Assembly: GCF_001552215.1 (NCBI RefSeq)
Contig: NZ_BCQT01000023.1
Coordinates: 124,001 to 188,000, forward strand
Direction of reading: 5' to 3'
DNA: 64,000 bases
DNA from: Actinomadura macra NBRC 14102
Lineage (GTDB): Bacteria; Actinomycetota; Actinomycetes; Streptosporangiales; Streptosporangiaceae
The notes below the pieces were generated by a model, which saw only the letters and a program-made list of their open reading frames with translations, was not told the origin of the DNA and did no database searches. The position numbers and the translations under genes are program-made. How positions within the stretch are numbered: position 1 is the first letter of the stretch; each line of letters opens with the position of its first letter. Shown here piece after piece: positions 58,876-64,000 of the stretch.

Positions 58876-61436
58876 CCGTGCGCATCCTGCCGTTGCCCGA
58901 AACCGCGACGCCTCCGACCCCGGATCGCGGCCTCGGTGCGCTGACCACCGACAAAGGCAACCTGCCGCTCGACTCTGTCGATGTCCACGCCTCGATCACA
59001 GGGCTGGCCGCCGGCATCGACGTCGTCCAGGGATTCCGCAACCCCTTCGACATGCCGCTGGAAGCGACCTACGTCTTCCCCCTTCCCGACCGCGCCGCCG
59101 TCACGGCACTGCGCATGGAAGCAGCAGACCGTGTGGTCGAGGGAACATTGAAGGAGCGCGGACAGGCCCGGCAGGACTACGACGCCGCCATAGCGGCGGG
59201 CCAGCGGGCGGCTATCGCCGAAGAAGACCGTCCGGATGTCTTCACCATGCGGGTGGGCAACATCCTGCCGGGCGAGCGGGTGACGATCCGGCTCACGCTC
59301 AACCAGCCCCTGTCCTATGAGAACAACGAGTCGGGCTCCACCGCGACGTTCCGCTTCCCGCTGGTCGTAGCCCCCCGCTACATCCCCGGAACACCCCTGG
59401 AGGACGAGCGCGCGGGCAGCGGAGTGGCGGACGACACCGACGCGGTGCCCGACGCCTCACGGATCAGCCCACCCGTCCTCCTGCCCGGCTTCCCCAATCC
59501 CGTCCGGTTGGCCATCACCGCCGACGTCGATCCGTCCGGCCTGCCCCTCACCGAGATCCGTTCCGCGCTGCACGTGATCACAGAGGAGAGTGACGGCCAG
59601 CGCACCCGCCTGCGAGTCCAGCCGGGGGAGCGCCTGAACCGCGACTTCATCCTGCGTCTCGGCTACGCGGCGCGCGAGAGCGCGTCCCTGTCGCTGATCG
59701 CGGACGAGTCCGGTGAGGAGGGAACGTTCACCCTGACCGTCCTGCCGTCCGGTGAATCCCGGCCGAGGCCGCGCGACGTGGTGCTCATCCTCGACCGGTC
59801 CGGCAGCATGCAGGGCTGGAAGATGGTCGCGGCCCGCCGGGCCGCCGCCCGGATCATCGACACCCTCCGCAACGAGGACGGATTCGCCGTCCTGTCGTTC
59901 GACACTGTCATCGAGCGTCCTGGCGACCTGACCTCCGGGCTGGCGGACGGTACCGACCGCAACCGGTTCCGCGCCGTCGAGCACCTGGCGACGCTGAGCG
60001 CGCGCGGCGGCACGGAGATGCTCGCCCCGCTCGACGAGGCCTGTACCCTTCTCGCCGACTCCACCCGCGACCGGGTCCTCGTCCTCATCACCGACGGCCA
60101 GATCGGAAACGAAGACCAGATCCTCGCCCGCTTGGAGCCACGCCTGCACGGCGTCCGCGTCCATACGGTCGGTATCGACAGAGCGGTGAACGCAGGCTTC
60201 CTGAACCGGCTCGCCACCATCGGTCAGGGCGTCTGCCAGCTCGTCGAATCCGAAGACCGCCTCGACGAGGCGATGGAGCGCATTCACCATCAGATCGGCG
60301 CACCGATCGCCACCGGCCTCACCTTGCGCCCCACCGGCCTGGAGGTCGTCCCTGATTCAGTCACCCCGCGGCGCCTGGGAGCGCTCTTCCCCGGCGTTCC
60401 CCTAGTGATCGCAGGCCGGTTCAGGGGCGCGCCCTCTGGTGCGGTGTCCGTCCAGGGCACCGCAGCCGACGACACGAGCTGGGAACACCATGCCACCGGT
60501 GTCACCTCCAGCGACCGCGCCGCCGTGTCGATCTGGGCCCGCGCACACCTGCGCGATCTGGAAGATCACTACACGGTCGATGGCTCTGATGATCTCGAAC
60601 GCCGCATCGTGGAGACGTCTCTCAGATTCGGCGTCCTGTGCCGCTTCACCGCCTTCGTAGCCGTCGACAGCCGGGTGGCAACGGAGAGCGGCACGCTCCA
60701 CCAGGCAGTCCAGCCGGTGGAGATGCCCGACGGATGGAGCGCCCCGCCGGCCCCTCGGGTCGTGCACGCGGCGTTCATGGCTCCGATGGACGCACCTGTC
60801 CCGCCACCCGCCATGGCCTACGGTGCACCAGCGCCGGGTAGTCCCCCACCGGCCGGCGGCTCTTCCAAGCCCCCCAGCAGCCCCCCTCGCCGAGGCTCGG
60901 CCCGCTCAACTGCGGGCGCTTACGGGATGCCTCCACAGGCGTTGCCCAACCCGCCGGCACCAGCCCCGCAAACCACCATGCACAACGCATCCAGCCACGA
61001 CGCTTCCACGCACGATGCGGCCGTACCGGAGACCTCCGCGTCGACGACGCCGGAAGGAGGACACTCACACGAGCCGCCCGCGACCGACACTCCCGCGAGG
61101 AAACGGGCGCCGGAGTCCGCAAGCCGAGCTCGCACCCCGTTCCTCCAGGAGCTTTCCGCAGAGCTGGATCGGCTCCACGGCATTCCCGACGCTCACGACC
61201 AGCGACTCGACCACCTGGTGACAGAGCTCCTCCCGCTCCTTGACTCGCTGATCCAACGGATGGAGGCCGGTCGGCCGAACACCACAGCTCTCACGGCCCT
61301 CCGTGACGATCTCCGCCTACTCGATGCCATGTCCGATCGGCCACGGGTGAACGAACTATGGACCCGTGCACTCCAGACCCTTGCTGACCTCACCAAACAG
61401 TCCACCCGCCGCCCCTTCTGGAAACGCCGCAAGTAG
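58872..61436 (+). CDS. VIT domain and von Willebrand factor A domain protein (cytoplasmic)
   Basis: 854 residues, GTG start. The VIT domain occupies about residues 20-145 (VVQGFRNPFDMPLEATYVFP, VGNILPGERVTIRLTL). The vWA domain starts near 300 with an intact MIDAS: DRSGSM at 308-313, a Thr in the GGTEM stretch, and D408 in VLITDGQIGN. A beta-rich middle, a Pro/Ser/Ala-rich linker (about 640-760) and a C-terminal helical segment (FLQELSAELDRLHGIPDAHD) follow. No signal peptide or membrane helix was seen. It resembles inter-alpha-trypsin-inhibitor heavy-chain-like proteins, with unknown role in bacteria; partner binding through the MIDAS is likely. Confidence 0.88.
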   Translation: MTVRILPLPETATPPTPDRGLGALTTDKGNLPLDSVDVHASITGLAAGIDVVQGFRNPFDMPLEATYVFPLPDRAAVTALRMEAADRVVEGTLKERGQARQDYDAAIAAGQRAAIAEEDRPDVFTMRVGNILPGERVTIRLTLNQPLSYENNESGSTATFRFPLVVAPRYIPGTPLEDERAGSGVADDTDAVPDASRISPPVLLPGFPNPVRLAITADVDPSGLPLTEIRSALHVITEESDGQRTRLRVQPGERLNRDFILRLGYAARESASLSLIADESGEEGTFTLTVLPSGESRPRPRDVVLILDRSGSMQGWKMVAARRAAARIIDTLRNEDGFAVLSFDTVIERPGDLTSGLADGTDRNRFRAVEHLATLSARGGTEMLAPLDEACTLLADSTRDRVLVLITDGQIGNEDQILARLEPRLHGVRVHTVGIDRAVNAGFLNRLATIGQGVCQLVESEDRLDEAMERIHHQIGAPIATGLTLRPTGLEVVPDSVTPRRLGALFPGVPLVIAGRFRGAPSGAVSVQGTAADDTSWEHHATGVTSSDRAAVSIWARAHLRDLEDHYTVDGSDDLERRIVETSLRFGVLCRFTAFVAVDSRVATESGTLHQAVQPVEMPDGWSAPPAPRVVHAAFMAPMDAPVPPPAMAYGAPAPGSPPPAGGSSKPPSSPPRRGSARSTAGAYGMPPQALPNPPAPAPQTTMHNASSHDASTHDAAVPETSASTTPEGGHSHEPPATDTPARKRAPESASRARTPFLQELSAELDRLHGIPDAHDQRLDHLVTELLPLLDSLIQRMEAGRPNTTALTALRDDLRLLDAMSDRPRVNELWTRALQTLADLTKQSTRRPFWKRRK

Positions 61437-61574
61437 CAGGTCATGACTACGGGGCCCGCGATTCACAAGCCGATCCCTCGCGCAGACCAACAGGACCCCA
61501 GAGCGAACCGTGCCCAGACTGGCCCGACCACCGCCGAACAGCGGGAAGAGAAGAGGTAGAAGTGGGCATACGCC

Positions 61575-61605
61575 GGGGGCGCCTTCCCGGCTGGAAGGCG
61601 CCCCC
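61575..61605. terminator. Bidirectional terminator between VIT-vWA and MFS genes
   Basis: GGGGGCGCCTTCC pairs perfectly with GGAAGGCGCCCCC (13 bp) around CGGCT, between two convergent genes. Confidence 0.85.
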
Positions 61606-61623
61606 GTGACTGCCGGTATTCGA

Positions 61624-63114
61624 TCAGACGAGAGCCGAACGGGTGCGGCGGAGCAGCGGGATCAGGTTCAGCACCAGACCCACGACCGCGACGCCGCTGA
61701 CGAGGTTGACACCCGGGTGGAACTCCCCGAAGTCACCACCCCCGCCGTGCGCCCCCCCGGCGACCAGCGCGGTCACCACGGCCAGCACCAGGGCGGCACC
61801 GACCTGGCCCGACGTCTGGACGAGACCGGAGGCCAGGCCCTGCTCCGAGTCGTCGATGCCGTCGGTGGCCTGGGCCATGATCGAACTGAATCCGAACGCG
61901 AACCCGCCGCCCAGCAAGAGCATCGTGGGCAGGACGGTGAACGCGTAGTGGGGCGTGTCACCGGCGGTCGCGAGGAACCACACGTAGCCGAGGCTGAGCG
62001 ACAGCATCGAGCTGAAGATCAGCGGCGCCGTCCCGTACCGGTCGATGAGGCGACCGACGAACGGGGATCCGAAGGCCACGAGCAGTCCGGCGGGCAGCAG
62101 CGCCATGGCCATCTTCAACGGCGACCAGTGGAGGACGTCCTGCAGGTAGAGGGTCATCATGAACTGGAAGCTCAGGTACGAGCCGAAGAGCGCGACGATG
62201 CTCAGGTTGGCGCGGACGATCGTGCCGATCCGCAGGATGCCGAGGCGGATCAGAGGGTGGCGCACCTTGTTCTCGGTGATGACGAAGCCGATCAGCAGGG
62301 CCGCCGCCAGCGCGACCGAGCCGAGTGTGACCGGGTCGAGCCAGCCCCGATCCGGTGCGGAGACAACGGTGTAGACGGCGAGGAGCATCCCTCCGGTGAG
62401 GGTGATAGCGCCGACGAGGTCATGCCCACCCTCCGCCGCCGGCTTGTCACGCGGGATGAGGGCGATACCGGCGACAAGCGCGATCAGTGCGAGCGGTACG
62501 GGGGTCAGGAACGTCCAACGCCACCCGAAGCTCGTCAGCAGCCCGCCGAGGATCAGCCCGGACGAGTAGCCACTGGCGCCGAAAACCGAGAAGACCGACA
62601 GCGCCCTGTTGCGCGCGGGCCCCTCATGGAAGCTGGTGGTCAGGATGGACAGGGCGGTCGGCGCGGTGAACGCGGCCGCGAGGCCCTTCACAAAACGGGT
62701 GACGATGAGAAGCGTGCCGTCATTGACCAGGCCACCCACAAGCGACGCGACGGCGAACACGGCCAGCGCGGCGAGGAAGACCCGGCGACGTCCGAGCAGG
62801 TCGGCGGTACGACCGCCCAACAGAAGCAACCCGCCGTAACCCAGCACGTAACCGTTCACGATCCACTGAAGCGAGGTCGTCGACAGGCCGAGCTCGGCTC
62901 CGATCGAGGGCAGCGCGACGCCCACCATGGAGACATCGAGTCCGTCGAGGAACAGGACGGCGCAGAGCACCGCGAGGACCCCCCACAGCCGGGGAGTCCA
63001 GGTCTGTTCGGCCGGCGCGCCGGTTGCCGGCGCGCGGACAGCGGAGGCAGGTGAGGTGTCAGTGATAGTCACGTCGAAGGACAGTACATGCACATGCATC
63101 AAATGTCTACGCAC
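61624..63114 (-). CDS. MFS drug-efflux transporter (DHA2, 14-helix type)
   Basis: 496 residues, about 14 helices. The first segment is LWGVLAVLCAVLFLDGLDVS. Motif A between helices 2 and 3 is GGRTADLLGRRRVFL, and motif C-like Gly/Pro pattern occurs in helix 5. It matches proton-coupled multidrug exporters such as the EmrB/QacA group. GTG at 63114 has GAGGA six bases upstream; later starts at ATG 63099 are possible. The divergent MarR gene and palindromes between the two starts indicate drug-responsive repression. Confidence 0.9.
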   Translation of the reverse strand: MRRHLMHVHVLSFDVTITDTSPASAVRAPATGAPAEQTWTPRLWGVLAVLCAVLFLDGLDVSMVGVALPSIGAELGLSTTSLQWIVNGYVLGYGGLLLLGGRTADLLGRRRVFLAALAVFAVASLVGGLVNDGTLLIVTRFVKGLAAAFTAPTALSILTTSFHEGPARNRALSVFSVFGASGYSSGLILGGLLTSFGWRWTFLTPVPLALIALVAGIALIPRDKPAAEGGHDLVGAITLTGGMLLAVYTVVSAPDRGWLDPVTLGSVALAAALLIGFVITENKVRHPLIRLGILRIGTIVRANLSIVALFGSYLSFQFMMTLYLQDVLHWSPLKMAMALLPAGLLVAFGSPFVGRLIDRYGTAPLIFSSMLSLSLGYVWFLATAGDTPHYAFTVLPTMLLLGGGFAFGFSSIMAQATDGIDDSEQGLASGLVQTSGQVGAALVLAVVTALVAGGAHGGGGDFGEFHPGVNLVSGVAVVGLVLNLIPLLRRTRSALV

Positions 63115-63140
63115 TAGATTCCTCAGAATTTAATGCGAGT

Positions 63141-63169
63141 GCATCTGATGCGCGCGCATGCTAAGATGC
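63141..63169. promoter_or_regulatory. Nested palindromes between the MFS and MarR genes
   Basis: GCATCT and AGATGC flank the perfect 12-base palindrome ATGCGCGCGCAT (63148-63159). They sit between the divergent starts, as expected for a MarR operator. Confidence 0.55.
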
Positions 63170-63174
63170 GCGGC

Positions 63175-63567
63175 ATGGAGTCGAACGCTGCTCTGGTCGG
63201 CCGGTGGCGGTCGCTGCTGACCTGCTACAACACCATCGCGTGCGATCTCGATCGCACGCTGCACGATGCCCATGGCCTGACCATGAGCGAGTTCGAGGCG
63301 CTCGACCGGCTTGTCGAGTCCGACTGTGAGAAGCGCCGCATGCAGGAGCTAGCGGCGGCCATGTACCTCAGCCAGAGCGCCCTCTCCCGCACGGTGGCCC
63401 GCTTGGAGAAGAACGGCCTCGTCCAGCGCGGCCTCTGCGAGTCGGACCGACGCGGCGTCTTCGTGGAGGTCACCGAGGCCGGCCGCCGGTGTCACGCCCA
63501 GGCCAGCAAGACGCACCTGGACATCCTCGCCAAGCACCTTTCGCCCGTCCCGCAAGCGGTCGCCTGA
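63175..63567 (+). CDS. MarR-family transcriptional regulator, divergent to the efflux gene
   Basis: 130 residues. N-terminal dimer helix LLTCYNTIACDLDRTLHDAH, then the winged helix MQELAAAMYLSQSALSRTVA, RLEKNGLVQRGLCESDRRGV and wing FVEVTEAGRRCHAQ. ATG at 63175 gives a normal MarR start; the ORF opens 14 codons earlier but those codons overlap the palindromic region. Three cysteines (C31, C66-region and CESD) raise the option of thiol sensing, but this is speculative. It should repress itself and the MFS pump. Confidence 0.88.
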   Translation: MESNAALVGRWRSLLTCYNTIACDLDRTLHDAHGLTMSEFEALDRLVESDCEKRRMQELAAAMYLSQSALSRTVARLEKNGLVQRGLCESDRRGVFVEVTEAGRRCHAQASKTHLDILAKHLSPVPQAVA

Positions 63568-64000
63568 CCCCATCAGGCGGGGCGTTCTCCGACTCCCCAC
63601 CGCGCGACGGCTCGCACTCCCCGCCGGGACTTGCCGACAGCGTGACCCGCCAGGACACCTGGAGGTATCCACCTCCCGACTATGCGTCATAGACGCACCG
63701 GATCCATCCGCGCATCTCCGGGGTAGCTGATCCGGCGGGCAGCAGACCCAAGGCCGGTCAGCTCACGGACGTCGCGCACCCAAAGTACTTCCGGCCTTCA
63801 CCCCATCGACCGCTCTCCGCACGCCCCCAACTCACCCCGGCGCGGACGGACCTAAGCACTCCAGCGAGCTTGCGGTCCTAGGCCAAGGCGTGCCCCACCT
63901 GAGCACTACTCTGAGCCCAAGCGCAGCCTGGACGGTAGGACCCGAAGAGGAGTTTTCCCGGCACTGCCACCAACAACGCACATCGCAAAGTGACCTTGCC
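63568..64000. other. Right-end region without a recognised gene
   Basis: 433 bases to the window edge. Only short frames of uneven codon use occur. No terminator with a perfect stem, tRNA or repeat was recognised; a gene start could lie beyond the edge. Confidence 0.5.

Overview
The window is one continuous stretch of a high-GC actinobacterial chromosome. Codon third positions are strongly GC-biased, GTG and TTG starts are frequent, and it carries actinobacterial signature genes (lsr2, a chaplin-like protein, an RDD pair, NlpC/P60 hydrolases, a DUF3180 gene). The core gene order radA-disA-mutY-clpC-lsr2, lysS-coaX-nadC-nadB-panD-panC and folP-folB-folK-folE-ftsH-hpt-tilS-dacB-ppa is the conserved housekeeping block of filamentous actinomycetes. 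An Actinomadura-like (Streptosporangiales) host is my inference, not something the sequence proves.

Layout. 0-9 kb: the end of radA, disA (c-di-AMP synthase), mutY, a beta-lactamase-fold lipoprotein, a NADAR-domain protein, an adenosine-deaminase-like protein and small unknowns. 9-18.5 kb: clpC, lsr2, 1.3 kb without genes, two RDD membrane proteins, an acetyltransferase, then a c-di-AMP (ydaO) riboswitch in front of an NlpC/P60 hydrolase, followed by a degenerate short-repeat array. 18.5-28.5 kb: a LacI regulator, a P450, lysS and the NAD/pantothenate genes. 28.9-35 kb: an ABC exporter, a His-rich chaplin-like protein and a two-component pair. 35-42.3 kb: a MidA-like methyltransferase, a second P450, MarR next to a truncated hydrolase, two PH-domain membrane proteins and an orphan NuoD. 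42.3-53.5 kb: a folate operon with chained 4-base overlaps, then folE, ftsH, hpt, tilS, a metalloprotease, dacB and ppa. 53.7-64 kb: a second NlpC/P60 protein, a membrane-tethered sigma factor, a NERD protein, a MerR/VIT-vWA operon with a perfect operator, and a divergent MFS/MarR pair.

How the genes work together. DisA and the riboswitch-controlled hydrolase form a c-di-AMP to cell-wall circuit inside one window. nadB-nadC, panD-panC and coaX supply NAD and CoA precursors. folE, folP, folB and folK cover most of tetrahydropterin/folate synthesis. ClpC and FtsH are the two ATP-dependent proteases. The least explained parts are the sigma factor with a built-in zinc finger and membrane anchor, the MerR-VIT-vWA unit, the NADAR protein, the MidA/NuoD pairing and several short-period repeat arrays. 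No tRNA, rRNA, CRISPR array, transposase or integrase was seen.
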